DNA of 64,000 nucleotides from Rhizobium sp. L43 (GTDB taxonomy: Bacteria > Pseudomonadota > Alphaproteobacteria > Rhizobiales > Rhizobiaceae): assembly GCF_002531725.1 (NCBI RefSeq), contig NZ_NWSQ01000004.1, forward strand, positions 310,001 through 374,000, in the 5' to 3' direction. The notes beneath the pieces are model-generated. The model worked only from the letters and a program-made list of their open reading frames with translations, was not told the DNA's origin and ran no database searches. Positions 18,079 to 27,341 of this stretch are shown here, in pieces (the stretch's first letter is position 1; every line of letters begins with the position of its first letter). The position numbers and the translations under genes were made by a program.

Positions 18079-18186
18079 AGCTTTTGATTGTGAAATCTCT
18101 GGGAAAGCGCACCACGGGATTGAACCCAGGCCTCTCGCAACCGCGAATGACGGACGGTTCCTGCGGCCGTCAGGATGGTGAAACTG

Positions 18187-18510
18187 TCAGAGTTGATGAT
18201 GCGGAACGAAAAGCATCCCGTCAAGGTTGTCGATGCTCTGGCAGTTCAGGACCGGGCAGCGGGGATTGTCTTTCGAGGGGATATGCGTCCACTCCGCATA
18301 ATCGGTCGCATCACAATAATTGCTGTTGCGGACATAGCGATCGTAAAGCGGCAAGCCCCGCGGCGACTGGTAACGGAAGATGACGGCACCCTGATTGTGG
18401 ATGGCGGCGCGCACGCTGGCGCAGCTCATGGTGAGCGGATTGTAGCGCGAGATCGCCAGCGCCGGCGATGCGGCGAGCACAAGAGTGAGGGCAAGAGCGA
18501 TTTTTTTCAT
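18187..18510 (-). CDS. Small secreted protein, conserved-looking, unknown function
   Basis: A 107-residue protein starting MKKIALALTLVLAASPALA, a clear Sec signal peptide with cleavage after about residue 20. The mature part of about 87 residues has four cysteines (in SCASV, NYCDAT, RCPVLNC), consistent with two disulfides in the periplasm. Start 18510 is chosen for the signal peptide; the longer frame to 18696 runs back across the divergent CoA-binding gene. It is monocistronic on the minus strand, and no family name comes to mind with confidence. Confidence 0.7.
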   Translation of the reverse strand: MKKIALALTLVLAASPALAISRYNPLTMSCASVRAAIHNQGAVIFRYQSPRGLPLYDRYVRNSNYCDATDYAEWTHIPSKDNPRCPVLNCQSIDNLDGMLFVPHHQL

Positions 18511-18629
18511 CGAATCATCCTCAGAGGGCATCCAATCATATATACGGAAAAGCCACGCAGCCGGTTTCACGGAAACGCAGAAAAACTGCGGGCCGAGCCG
18601 GAGGGCTTTCGGGATATGGAGAAGCGACC

Positions 18630-19058
18630 ATGAACCACGACGCCTATACGGATGATTATCTCGCCGGAATCCTGCATTCCGTAAAGACCATCGCACTGAC
18701 CGGCGCTTCGCCCAATCCGGCGCGTCCGAGCAACGGCGTCATGGGTTATCTGCTGTCGCGCGGCTACGAGGTCATTCCCGTCAATCCGGGGCAGGCGGGC
18801 AAACAGATCCAGGGCCGCACCGTCTATGCCCGGCTCGCCGACATTCCCGTGCCGATCGACATGGTCGACGTGTTTCGCGCCGCCGAATATCTGGACGGCG
18901 TCGTCGAGGAGGCGCTGGCGCTGAGCCCGCTGCCGCAGGTCATCTGGGCCCAGCTTGGCGTTCGGGACGATGCGGCTGCAGCAAAGGCGGAGGCCGCCGG
19001 CATCAAGGTGGTGATGAACCGCTGCCCGGCGATCGAGTACCCCCGTCTCATTGCCTGA
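18630..19058 (+). CDS. CoA-binding domain protein (YccU type)
   Basis: A 142-residue single-domain Rossmann protein. It has IALTGASPNPARPSNGVMGYLLSRGYEVIPVNPG (residues about 18-51), the family's nucleotide loop, and C-terminal MNRCPAIEYPRL. It resembles the CoA-binding domain of succinyl-CoA synthetase alpha, but stand-alone members have no established function. GGAGAA about 7 bases before ATG supports the start. It is followed 129 bp later by the sulfhydrylase gene on the same strand. Confidence 0.88.
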   Translation: MNHDAYTDDYLAGILHSVKTIALTGASPNPARPSNGVMGYLLSRGYEVIPVNPGQAGKQIQGRTVYARLADIPVPIDMVDVFRAAEYLDGVVEEALALSPLPQVIWAQLGVRDDAAAAKAEAAGIKVVMNRCPAIEYPRLIA

Positions 19059-19142
19059 TCTCACGACCTGAGTTGCGGTCCGCCGAGACGGGTTATCCAC
19101 CGAACGCCCAAGGGTGAAATGGATCGCGATTAACTTTCGCAA

Positions 19143-19164
19143 GCGAGAGGCTATGATCTCTCGC
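19143..19164 (+). promoter_or_regulatory. Leader hairpin before the O-acetylhomoserine sulfhydrylase gene
   Basis: A perfect 7-bp stem, GCGAGAG (19143-19149) and CTCTCGC (19158-19164), with an 8-base loop, ends 9 bases before the GGAGG ribosome site of the gene starting at 19188. Just upstream lies CGCGATTAAC followed by GCAAGCGAGAG, loosely like the conserved parts of alphaproteobacterial SAM-II riboswitches. The match is too weak to call. Confidence 0.35.
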
Positions 19165-19187
19165 GTCAGCAATAACTGGAGGACGAC

Positions 19188-20471
19188 ATGGCCAAGAACG
19201 ATCCGGGTTTCAACACGTTGGCGATCCATGCCGGCGCGCAGCCCGACCCGGCGACCGGCGCGCGGGTCACGCCGATCTATCAGACGACCGCTTTCGTCTT
19301 CGATGATTCCGATCATGCCGCCGCCCTCTTCGGCCTGCAGGCCTTCGGCAACATCTACAGCCGCATCATGAACCCGACGCAGGCGGTGCTCGAGGAGCGC
19401 GTGGCGGCGCTCGAGGGCGGCACGGCGGCACTTGCCGTCGCCTCCGGCCATGCCGCGCAGATGATCGTCTTCCACACCATCATGCGCCCCGGCGAGAATT
19501 TCATCGCCGCCAACCGGCTCTATGGCGGCTCGATCAACCAGTTCGGCCACGCCTTCGAGAATTTCGGCTGGCAGGTGCGCTGGGCCGATCCCGCCGATCC
19601 GGCAAGCTTCGAAAGCCAGATCGACGACAAGACGCGCGGCATCTTCATCGAAAGCCTGGCCAATCCCGGCGGCACCTTCGTCGATATCGCCGCGATTGCC
19701 GATGTCGCGCATCGCAATGGTCTACCGCTGATCGTCGACAATACGATGGCGACACCTTATCTCATCCGCCCGATCGAGCACGGCGCCGATATCGTCGTGC
19801 ATTCGCTGACGAAGTTTCTCGGCGGCCACGGCAATTCCATGGGCGGCCTCATCGTCGACGGCGGCACCTTCGACTGGTCGAAGTCAGGCCATTACCCGAT
19901 GCTGTCGAGCCCGCGGCCGGAATATAACGGCATGGTCCTGCACGCCACCTTCGGCAATTTCGCCTTTGCGATCGCCGCCCGCGTGCTCGGCCTGCGCGAT
20001 CTCGGCCCGGCGATCTCGCCCTTCAACGCCTTCCTGATCCTGACCGGCATCGAGACGCTGCCGCTCCGGATGCAGCGCCACAGCGACAATGCGATCGCCG
20101 TCGCAAAATGGCTGAAGGCCCACAGCAAGATCGCCTGGGTGAATTATGCCGGCCTCGACGACGACTCGAACCACGCGCTGCAGCAGCGCTACTCGCCGAA
20201 GGGCGCAGGCTCCGTCTTCACCTTCGGCGTCAAGGGTGGCTACGAGGCGGGCAAGACGCTGGTCGAGGGGCTGGAACTCTTCTCCCATCTTGCCAATATC
20301 GGCGACACCCGCTCGCTCGTTATCCATCCGGCCTCGACGACGCACCGGCAGCTGACCGACGACCAAAAGATCGTCGCCGGCGCCGGGCCCGACGTCGTGC
20401 GCCTTTCCGTCGGCATCGAGGACGTCAAGGACATTATCGCCGATCTCGAGCAAGCGCTCTCGAAGATCTGA
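19188..20471 (+). CDS. metY: O-acetylhomoserine sulfhydrylase (aminocarboxypropyltransferase)
   Basis: PLP enzyme making homocysteine from O-acetylhomoserine and sulfide (or methionine from methanethiol), in the methionine pathway. The 427-residue length is the long MetY type, against about 390 for MetB/MetZ. Lys209 in [13 protein letters not shown] is the Schiff-base lysine; YSRIMNPT (57-64) and the DNTMATPYL loop are conserved. GGAGG lies 5-6 bases before ATG. A cupin gene follows 14 bases later. MetY versus a close relative such as MetZ is judged on length and the GGHGNS segment. Confidence 0.9.
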   Translation: MAKNDPGFNTLAIHAGAQPDPATGARVTPIYQTTAFVFDDSDHAAALFGLQAFGNIYSRIMNPTQAVLEERVAALEGGTAALAVASGHAAQMIVFHTIMRPGENFIAANRLYGGSINQFGHAFENFGWQVRWADPADPASFESQIDDKTRGIFIESLANPGGTFVDIAAIADVAHRNGLPLIVDNTMATPYLIRPIEHGADIVVHSLTKFLGGHGNSMGGLIVDGGTFDWSKSGHYPMLSSPRPEYNGMVLHATFGNFAFAIAARVLGLRDLGPAISPFNAFLILTGIETLPLRMQRHSDNAIAVAKWLKAHSKIAWVNYAGLDDDSNHALQQRYSPKGAGSVFTFGVKGGYEAGKTLVEGLELFSHLANIGDTRSLVIHPASTTHRQLTDDQKIVAGAGPDVVRLSVGIEDVKDIIADLEQALSKI

Positions 20472-20485
20472 GATCAGAGGAATTC

Positions 20486-20839
20486 ATGGCGACCACGGCA
20501 AATTTCATCACCTTCAGCATCGATGGCGTCGAACCGGAGTTCGGCGCCCCGGAGGCTGAGCGGATCATCTCCGGCGATCCGCAGTTCCGCACCTGGAGCC
20601 TGGAGGAGGCCGAAGGCGGCCTCTATTCCGGCATCTGGGAGGCGACGCCGGGCAAGTGGCGGATCGTCTACGAGGAATGGGAGTATTTCAGCCTGCTGTC
20701 CGGTCATTCGATCGTGACGGAGGAGGGCGGTGAGCCGGTTCATCTGAAGGCGGGCGACCGGATGATCCTCAGACCCGGCTTCAAGGGAACGTGGGAAGTC
20801 GTTGAAACGACTCGCAAGGACTATGTGATCAAGGTTTGA
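20486..20839 (+). CDS. Cupin domain protein (DUF861 type)
   Basis: A 117-residue cupin with the (S)-ureidoglycine aminohydrolase/DUF861 pattern: GIWEATPGKWRIVYEEWEYFSLLSG then AGDRMILRPGFKGTWEV. The histidine-rich metal site of classical cupins is mostly absent (E, Y, H-poor), as usual in this subgroup. AGAGG upstream of ATG 20486 and the 14-bp gap to metY indicate one operon. Function is unknown. Confidence 0.8.
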   Translation: MATTANFITFSIDGVEPEFGAPEAERIISGDPQFRTWSLEEAEGGLYSGIWEATPGKWRIVYEEWEYFSLLSGHSIVTEEGGEPVHLKAGDRMILRPGFKGTWEVVETTRKDYVIKV

Positions 20840-21072
20840 GCAGCGCCAGAAAACCGACGCTGACGATGCCGCGCCTGTCCCGCTTTGCGGCGATCATGGC
20901 CCGTTTTTCTGCAGATGACAGTGCTTCTTTGCCTGATAGAACGCTTTTGACCAATCCCGTTAATCGGGCCTACATTGTCAAAATGCTATATCTTATCCGC
21001 AGCGCATTGCGGACATGATGTCTCCTGCCGTCTCACAGACATGGTCTTGCAATCGATCTCTCCGGAATTTGC

Positions 21073-23202
21073 ATGTCGTCGAATCTTGCGGGTAGGCACG
21101 TTCGAACTCAAACCTCTTCCATCGTCGCGACAACGGTCTGCTTCCTTGTCGTCGCCCTCGTGCTGACCGGCCTTATGGCGCATGTCGTCGTCACGATTAC
21201 ACGGTCGGCAAACGAGATCGATGACGCCAGGGCCAGTCGTGCCGCCGACGCGGCGATCGGAGCGTTCGTGGCTCGCCTGAGCGGGACAACGACGGACAAT
21301 GCCATATGGGATGATGCCTATCGTGCGACCTCATCGCCGACCGCCGCGGATTGGGCCTATGAGAACTGGGGAAAAACCAGCGCGGATTACCCGCTCTATG
21401 ACGGCGCGGTCGTGATCGGCCCCGACCGGAGTTCGGTTGTCTCCGCATATGCCAAAGGCAAGCCTTTCCAGCCGAGCGCGTTTTTCGGCCAGGCCTTTTA
21501 TCGCCAGATCAATGCTGCTGCCGATCCGGCGAAGGCGCCTGTGGTTAATTTTATCAAGACCGAAAGCGGTATCGCGCTGATCGCATCGCAGGCGATCCAG
21601 CCATTCGAGGCCGCCGGCGAGCTTCCGAAGCTCAGCACGTTGAGCTTCTACAAGGAATTTACATCAGAAGTTCTCGACGCGCTGTCGAACGAACATGAAC
21701 TCGAAGGCCTGCACCTTGAGGCGACGCCAAAGCCGGAATTCCTGAACACGCCGATCAAGGACATGAAGGGGGCCGTCATCGGCTATCTCGTCTGGCCGAG
21801 CAAAGCGCCGGGAAGCACGGTGTTTCGTCAGGTAACACCTTATCTCGCGGCCTCTGTCGCCATCCTTTCGCTGTTCCTGGTCGGCGTTCTCCTGGTCGGC
21901 GCGTCCGAGGCGCGGCGCCTGCGCCAATTGGCGCAAGCAGCGCTTTTCGAAGCGGGTCATGATAACCTGAGCGGCCTGTTGAACAGGCACGGGCTTCTCG
22001 GCCTGCTTGATGACATCGAGGATTCGGACGCTGCGCCACTCCGGCTCTATCTGGTCGATCTTGACGGCTTCAAGGCCGTCAATGATGCCTGGGGACATGC
22101 GGTGGGCGACGATTTGATCCGAATGGTCTCGAAGGCGCTGATGGCCTGTCACCCCGAAATTCTTGCCGCAGCCCGGCTGGGGGGCGACGAATTTGCGCTG
22201 GTGCATGTTGGATCCGCCACGTGCGAAGATATGGAAAGAACCATTCTGGCGCTGTTTGCCGAACCCTTCAAAATCGACGGACGAACAATCGAAGTCGGAG
22301 CAAGCATCGGCGCTGCGGCGCGCCACGGAGGCGTCGAGCCCTTGGAGCTTCTGCGCAGGGCCGACATGGCGCTCTATCGTGCCAAGGCAAATGGCAGAGG
22401 CCAGGCGGTCGAGTACGACCCCGAGCTCGACCAGGAGCGCCAACGGGTCGCCGAACTGGAAGGCCGCTTGAAGGGCGCCATCAAGAGCGGCGCAATCGAA
22501 GCCGTTTTCCAGCCTCTCGTCTCCGCCACATCAGGCGCCGTGACCGGCCTGGAAGCGCTGGCGCGCTGGCGAACCCCAACAGGAAACATCAGCCCGGAGA
22601 TTTTCATCCCTCTCGCCGAGCGGTGCGGCCTCATCGATGCGCTGGGTGTTCATATGCTGAGAACATCGATCGAGCATGCCAAGAACTGGCCGGATCTGGC
22701 ATTGTCGGTGAACGTTTCGCCGGTCCAGCTCTGCAATCCCGAATTTGCCGCCGAGGTGATCTCTGTCCTGCAGGAGCTCGATTTCAATCCGAAGCGCCTG
22801 ACCTTGGAAATCACCGAAGGCGTTCTGATGACAAATCCGGATCAGGCCCGGCGCTCGATCGACCAGCTCAAGCGCGTCGGCATCAAGTTCGCACTCGACG
22901 ACTTTGGCTGCGGCTACGCCAGCATTGGCGCCTTGCGGCAGTTCGGCTTCGATCGCATGAAGATCGATCGCTCGCTGGTCTCCGCTCTCGATGAAGGCGC
23001 CAATGGCGCCGATGTCCTTCGGGCGACCATTTCGCTGGCGATCGCCTTGCAGATTCCTGTGACCGCTGAAGGCATCGAGAATAGCCGCCAGGCGGCGATC
23101 TTGCGCGAGGCCGGCTGCGATCAGCTTCAAGGCTATCTGATGGGAAGACCGATGTCGGCACACGACATCTCCAGCAAGCTGGAAGAAGAGTCGGCCGCAT
23201 GA
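21073..23202 (+). CDS. CHASE4-GGDEF-EAL bifunctional c-di-GMP protein
   Basis: A 709-residue inner-membrane signalling protein. TM1 is at about 18-42, a periplasmic CHASE4-like sensor at about 45-250 (with the TDNAIWDDAYR motif near 74-84), TM2 at about 257-276, a GGDEF domain at about 290-450 with intact GGDEF at 370-374, and a C-terminal EAL domain (GLEALARW, then DDFGCGYAS and AEGIEN). No RxxD inhibitory site precedes GGDEF. Both catalytic motifs look intact, so it may be a diguanylate cyclase, a phosphodiesterase or both. It is transcribed alone, ahead of the pst genes. The 233-bp gap before it holds nothing recognisable. Confidence 0.92.
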   Translation: MSSNLAGRHVRTQTSSIVATTVCFLVVALVLTGLMAHVVVTITRSANEIDDARASRAADAAIGAFVARLSGTTTDNAIWDDAYRATSSPTAADWAYENWGKTSADYPLYDGAVVIGPDRSSVVSAYAKGKPFQPSAFFGQAFYRQINAAADPAKAPVVNFIKTESGIALIASQAIQPFEAAGELPKLSTLSFYKEFTSEVLDALSNEHELEGLHLEATPKPEFLNTPIKDMKGAVIGYLVWPSKAPGSTVFRQVTPYLAASVAILSLFLVGVLLVGASEARRLRQLAQAALFEAGHDNLSGLLNRHGLLGLLDDIEDSDAAPLRLYLVDLDGFKAVNDAWGHAVGDDLIRMVSKALMACHPEILAAARLGGDEFALVHVGSATCEDMERTILALFAEPFKIDGRTIEVGASIGAAARHGGVEPLELLRRADMALYRAKANGRGQAVEYDPELDQERQRVAELEGRLKGAIKSGAIEAVFQPLVSATSGAVTGLEALARWRTPTGNISPEIFIPLAERCGLIDALGVHMLRTSIEHAKNWPDLALSVNVSPVQLCNPEFAAEVISVLQELDFNPKRLTLEITEGVLMTNPDQARRSIDQLKRVGIKFALDDFGCGYASIGALRQFGFDRMKIDRSLVSALDEGANGADVLRATISLAIALQIPVTAEGIENSRQAAILREAGCDQLQGYLMGRPMSAHDISSKLEEESAA

Positions 23203-23422
23203 TGGCGCTGCCGGTATTCCCGCCGAGCGGTGACCGGTAAGCTCGACGGAATTTCAAAAGCCTGAAACGCCATTTTCAGCCACGGCTGCGGCAATCCACC
23301 ACAGCCATGCGTCAATCTATCCCGATGTTTTTGCTAAGGCTTTGTTAAATCCCGCATTCGATGGAAGGCGCCGAGCGGAGCGTTTGACGCAGGGCCGCGC
23401 ATTCGGTTTCAACGGTCAAAAG

Positions 23423-23440
23423 CCGTCATCAAACTGTAAT
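23423..23440 (+). promoter_or_regulatory. PHO box upstream of pstS
   Basis: CCGTCAT-CAAA-CTGTAAT, an 18-bp direct repeat with 12 of 14 bases matching the PhoB consensus CTGTCAT-N4-CTGTCAT. It lies 113 bp upstream of the pstS start, in the 351-bp gap after the GGDEF-EAL gene. This makes phosphate-starvation induction of pstSCAB by PhoB likely. Confidence 0.75.
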
Positions 23441-23553
23441 AATACGCGCCTAGCCCGCCTGATGTGACGGGAATTTCAGCGCCCGAGACAATGGACACCC
23501 CCGCCATGGCGCTGGTCTCGTCGTTCTTCAAATCCATTAGGGAAGCGCTTCAC

Positions 23554-24576
23554 ATGCTCACCAGGAAACTCCTCTCGGCCTGCCTCGGTGCGGGTCTGGT
23601 TGCCGCTCTGGCGGTTTCGGCGTCGGCTGCCGATATCACCGGCGCCGGCTCCACCTTCGTCTATCCGGTGCTGTCCAAGTGGTCTGCGGACTACAACAAG
23701 CAGACCGGCGACAAGCTGAACTACCAGTCGATCGGTTCGGGCGGCGGTATCGCCCAGATCAAGGCTGCAACGGTCGATTTCGGCGCATCCGACAAGCCGC
23801 TCGAGCCCAAGGAATTGTCCGATGGCGGTTTCGGCCAGTTCCCGCTCGTCGTCGGCGGCATCGTTCCCGTCATCAACGTCAAGGGCATCAAGTCGGGCGA
23901 GCTGAAACTGACCGGCAAGCTTCTCGCCGACATCTATCTCGGCAACGTCACCAAGTGGAACGATAAGGCCATTGCCGATCTGAACCCGGGCCTGAAGCTG
24001 CCCGACAGCCAGATCGCCGTCGTCCACCGTTCGGACGGTTCGGGCACCTCCTTCAACTGGACGAACTACTTCTCCAAGGTCAACGAAGACTGGAAGAGCA
24101 AGGTCGGCGAAGGCACCGCCGTCAACTGGCCGGTCGGCATTGGCGGCAAGGGCAATGAAGGCGTCGCCGCTTACGTCACCCGCGTCAAGGATTCGATCGG
24201 TTATGTCGAATATGCTTACGCCCTGCAGAACAAGCTGCCCTACGCCCTGATCCAGAACGCCGCCGGCCAGTATCCGAAGCCGAATGCCGAAAGCTTCTCG
24301 GCCGCTGCCGCCAGCGCCGAATGGACCAAGGCTCAGGACTTCTATCTGATCATGACCAACGCTCCGGGCGAAAAGGCCTGGCCGGTGACCGCCACGACCT
24401 GGGCGATCATGTACAAGGAGCCGAAGGATGCTGCGCGCTCCAAGGCTGCCTTCGCCTTCTTCAAGTGGGCGCTCGAAAACGGCCAGAAGGAAGCCTCCTC
24501 GCTCGACTACGTTCCGCTTCCGGAAACCGTCGTGAAGCAGATCGAGGACTACTGGACGGCCTCGTTCAAGGGCTGA
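23554..24576 (+). CDS. pstS: Phosphate ABC transporter periplasmic binding protein
   Basis: A 340-residue protein with a signal peptide cleaved after about residue 25 (VSASA-AD). The mature N terminus ITGAGSTFVYPVLSKW, the QSIGSGGG loop and HRSDGSGTSFNWTNY are the phosphate-binding loops of PstS. It delivers periplasmic orthophosphate to PstCAB. ATG 23554, preceded by GGAAG, begins the signal peptide; the upstream extension has no role. First gene of pstSCAB behind a PHO box. Confidence 0.96.
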   Translation: MLTRKLLSACLGAGLVAALAVSASAADITGAGSTFVYPVLSKWSADYNKQTGDKLNYQSIGSGGGIAQIKAATVDFGASDKPLEPKELSDGGFGQFPLVVGGIVPVINVKGIKSGELKLTGKLLADIYLGNVTKWNDKAIADLNPGLKLPDSQIAVVHRSDGSGTSFNWTNYFSKVNEDWKSKVGEGTAVNWPVGIGGKGNEGVAAYVTRVKDSIGYVEYAYALQNKLPYALIQNAAGQYPKPNAESFSAAAASAEWTKAQDFYLIMTNAPGEKAWPVTATTWAIMYKEPKDAARSKAAFAFFKWALENGQKEASSLDYVPLPETVVKQIEDYWTASFKG

Positions 24577-24594
24577 TCCTGCAAGACACGCGGT

Positions 24595-24622
24595 CGGGGC
24601 GGAAAGCGAGCTTTCTGCCCCG
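24595..24622 (+). other. Strong hairpin between pstS and pstC
   Basis: Arms 24595-24607 (CGGGGCGGAAAGC) and 24610-24622 (GCTTTCTGCCCCG) pair over 13 positions with one G-U. No U-run follows. Such intergenic stems commonly protect the upstream mRNA, giving more PstS than membrane subunits, which is the likely role here. Confidence 0.6.
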
Positions 24623-24660
24623 AATGCCGTTGATACCCCTCAGCAGTCGAGCATCTTGAT

Positions 24661-25638
24661 ATGAGCGAAGCATTGGCATCGCTGCCCGCCTCCGGAGCGA
24701 GCGTGAAGCGTCGCGACGGCGCGACCGGCGATCGTATTTTCTATTGGATAGTTTTGGGCTGCGGCCTGTTTGTTTTCGCGGCATTGCTGGCCGCCGCGAT
24801 CTCCATGGCCTTGAGCGGGTTTCAGGCGTTCCGGACCTTCGGCCTCGGTTTCCTCACCGGCACGGAATGGGATCCGGTCGCCGAGCAGTTTGCAGGGCTT
24901 GTGCCGATCTACGGCACGCTGGTCACCTCGGCGCTCGCCATGATCATCGGCGTTCCCGTCAGCCTCGGCATCGCGGTTTTCATTACCGAAGTTGCGCCGC
25001 GCTCCATTCGCGGGCCGATCGGCGGCGCCGTCGAGCTTCTCGCCGGCATCCCCTCGATCATTTACGGCATGTGGGGTCTTTTCACCTTCGCGCCCTTCAT
25101 GTCGGATTACATTCAGCCGGTGCTGATCGACTGGCTGGGCCCGATCCCGGTGATCGGCGCGCTGTTCTCCGGCGCGCCGCTCGGCATTGGCATGCTGACG
25201 TCGGGCATCGTGCTGGCGGTGATGATCATCCCCTTCATCTCCTCGGTCATGCGCGACGTTTTCCTCGTCGTCCCGGCGCAGCTGAAGGAATCTGCCTATG
25301 CGCTTGGTTCGACCAAGTGGGAGGTGGTGCGCGATATCGTTATCCCGCACACCCGCACCGCCGTCGTCGGCGGCATCTTCCTCGGTCTCGGCCGCGCCCT
25401 CGGGGAGACCATGGCGGTGACCTTCGTGCTCGGAAACACCCACAATATCGCGGTGTCGCTGATGGAGCCCGGCACCTCGATCGCCGCCACGCTCGCCAAC
25501 GAGTTTGCCGAGGCTTCCGACGATCTCTACAGGTCGTCGCTCGCAGCCCTCGGCCTCATCCTCTTCGTCGTCACCTTCATCGTTCTGGCGGCCGCCAAGC
25601 TCATGCTGGTGCGCATGGCAAAACAGAGAGGGGAGTGA
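24661..25638 (+). CDS. pstC: Phosphate ABC transporter permease PstC
   Basis: A 325-residue inner-membrane permease with six predicted helices. The ABC-permease EAA-like loop is AYALGSTKWEVVRDIVIPHTRTAVVGG (about 214-240). The N-terminal periplasmic part includes FLTGTEWDP, typical of PstC. It forms the channel with PstA. It is 84 bp after pstS and one base before pstA. Confidence 0.95.
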   Translation: MSEALASLPASGASVKRRDGATGDRIFYWIVLGCGLFVFAALLAAAISMALSGFQAFRTFGLGFLTGTEWDPVAEQFAGLVPIYGTLVTSALAMIIGVPVSLGIAVFITEVAPRSIRGPIGGAVELLAGIPSIIYGMWGLFTFAPFMSDYIQPVLIDWLGPIPVIGALFSGAPLGIGMLTSGIVLAVMIIPFISSVMRDVFLVVPAQLKESAYALGSTKWEVVRDIVIPHTRTAVVGGIFLGLGRALGETMAVTFVLGNTHNIAVSLMEPGTSIAATLANEFAEASDDLYRSSLAALGLILFVVTFIVLAAAKLMLVRMAKQRGE

Positions 25639-25639
25639 T

Positions 25640-26497
25640 ATGGCCAGCTATTCGGGTTCCCTTTACCGCCGCCGCCAGATCGGCAGCGCGATTGCGCTGA
25701 CGCTTTGCGGCCTCGCAACCGTGTTCGGCCTGGTCTTTCTGGTCTGGATCCTGTGGACGACGCTGATCCACGGCCTGTCGGCGCTGAGCCCCAGTCTTGT
25801 CACCGAAATGACGCCGCCGCCCGGCGAAGACGGCGGCGGTCTCGCCAACGCTTTCATGGGCAGCCTGCTGATGGTCGTGCTGGCCGTCGTCATCGGCACG
25901 CCGATCGGCGTGCTGGCCGGCACCTATCTGTCGGAATTCTCACGCGGCAAAAAGCTTGGCGAGGCAATCCGCTTCGTCAACGATATCCTGCTCTCGGCGC
26001 CATCGATCATCATCGGCCTGTTCGTCTACGAGTTGGTCGTGCGCCCGACGTCACGCTTCTCCGGCTTTGCCGGCGGCATCGCGCTTGCCTTCATCTTCCT
26101 GCCGGTCGTGGTGCGCACCACCGACGAGATGCTGCGGCTGGTTCCCGATGTCATGCGCGAGGCAGCCTTGTCGCTCGGCATCCCACGCTGGAAGGTCACG
26201 GTCAACGTGCTTTATCGCGCCGCGTCCACCGGCATTCTGACCGGTATCCTTCTGGCGATCGCCCGCATTTCGGGCGAAACGGCGCCGCTGCTCTTCACGG
26301 CTCTGAACAACCAGTATTGGAGCCTGGATATGTCGCAGCCGATGGCGAACATTCCGGTCGTCATCTTCCAGTTCGCTATGAGCCCCTATGAGCAATGGCA
26401 GAATCTCGCCTGGGCCGGTGCCTTCGTGATGACCGCCGTCGTTTTGATCCTGAGCGTCGTATCGCGCTGTGTCCTCAACCGAAAAGGTGGGAAATGA
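25640..26497 (+). CDS. pstA: Phosphate ABC transporter permease PstA
   Basis: A 285-residue permease with six helices and the EAA-like loop [26 protein letters not shown] 25640, one base after the pstC stop and behind GGGGAG, gives the standard length. The longer upstream frame is a reading-through of pstC in another frame. The stop overlaps the pstB start (ATGA), so translation is coupled. Confidence 0.95.
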   Translation: MASYSGSLYRRRQIGSAIALTLCGLATVFGLVFLVWILWTTLIHGLSALSPSLVTEMTPPPGEDGGGLANAFMGSLLMVVLAVVIGTPIGVLAGTYLSEFSRGKKLGEAIRFVNDILLSAPSIIIGLFVYELVVRPTSRFSGFAGGIALAFIFLPVVVRTTDEMLRLVPDVMREAALSLGIPRWKVTVNVLYRAASTGILTGILLAIARISGETAPLLFTALNNQYWSLDMSQPMANIPVVIFQFAMSPYEQWQNLAWAGAFVMTAVVLILSVVSRCVLNRKGGK

Positions 26498-27306
26498 TGC
26501 TTCAGTCCGCAGACACTTTCGATGCTGCCAGCAAGGCGGAAAAACACCTGGCCAGAGACAAGATCGCGCTTGAGAAAGTCAATTTCTATTACGGCGATAC
26601 TCATGCGATCAAGGATGTCAGCCTGAACTTCCCCGAGCGTCAGGTCTCGGCCCTCATCGGTCCGTCCGGCTGCGGCAAGTCCACGCTGCTGCGCATTCTG
26701 AACCGCATCTACATGCTGTATCCGAAGATGCGCGCCACCGGCTCGATCAAGCTCGACGGCAAGAACATCCTCGAACCCAGCTTCTCGATGAACGAGCTGC
26801 GCGCCCGCGTCGGCATGGTGTTCCAGAAGCCCGTACCGTTCCCGATGTCGATCTATGACAACATCGCTTACGGCATTCGCCACCATGAGCGCCTCAACAG
26901 GGCCGAGATGGACGTCCGCGTCGAGCAGGCGCTGCGTCAGGCCGCCCTCTGGGATGAGGTCAAGGACAAGCTGAAGGGCAGCGGCCTCGGTCTTTCCGGC
27001 GGTCAGCAGCAGCGTCTCTGCATCGCCCGCGGTGTGGCGCTACGCCCTGAGGTCCTGCTTCTCGACGAGCCGACCTCGGCCCTCGATCCGATCTCGACCG
27101 CCAAGGTCGAAGAGCTGGTCGCGCAGCTGAAGGGCGAGTTCACCATCGTCATCGTCACCCACAACATGCAGCAGGCAAGCCGCATCTCCGACAACACCGC
27201 CTTCATGTATCTCGGCGAGCTGATCGAATACGGCCCGACCGCCGAGATTTTCCAGTCGCCGAAGGTCAAGCGCACGGAAGATTATATCACCGGCCGCTAC
27301 GGTTGA
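26494..27306 (+). CDS. pstB: Phosphate ABC transporter ATP-binding protein
   Basis: A 270-residue ABC ATPase. Walker A is GPSGCGKST (56-64), the signature LSGGQQQR, Walker [12 protein letters not shown], and the switch histidine lies in VTHNMQQA, typical of PstB. It energises PstCA. It starts at tandem ATGs (26494/26497), overlapping the pstA stop. phoU and phoB, which commonly follow pstB in rhizobia, are absent: the next gene is a cytochrome P450 on the other strand. Confidence 0.96.
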   Translation: MMLQSADTFDAASKAEKHLARDKIALEKVNFYYGDTHAIKDVSLNFPERQVSALIGPSGCGKSTLLRILNRIYMLYPKMRATGSIKLDGKNILEPSFSMNELRARVGMVFQKPVPFPMSIYDNIAYGIRHHERLNRAEMDVRVEQALRQAALWDEVKDKLKGSGLGLSGGQQQRLCIARGVALRPEVLLLDEPTSALDPISTAKVEELVAQLKGEFTIVIVTHNMQQASRISDNTAFMYLGELIEYGPTAEIFQSPKVKRTEDYITGRYG

Positions 27307-27314
27307 TGCGTGAG

Positions 27315-27341
27315 GGCTGGATCACCACCGCAGATCCAGCC
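27315..27341. terminator. Hairpin between convergent pstB and P450 genes
   Basis: A perfect 9-bp stem, GGCTGGATC (27315-27323) with GATCCAGCC (27333-27341), and a 9-base loop. It lies just after the pstB stop and overlaps the last codons of the P450 gene. There is no U-run, so it is at best a weak or processing-type terminator. Confidence 0.4.

Noticed and set aside
18100..18150. Reverse-strand tRNA T-arm-like sequence (GGGTTCAATCCC) next to the AT-rich patch, suggesting a tRNA attachment scar.
   Set aside because: The T stem does not pair beyond two or three bases and no anticodon or D arm can be built, so it is not a tRNA or a convincing remnant.
20836..21018. 60-codon ORF between the cupin and GGDEF-EAL genes.
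   Set aside because: No ribosome site, no family features, overlaps the cupin stop.
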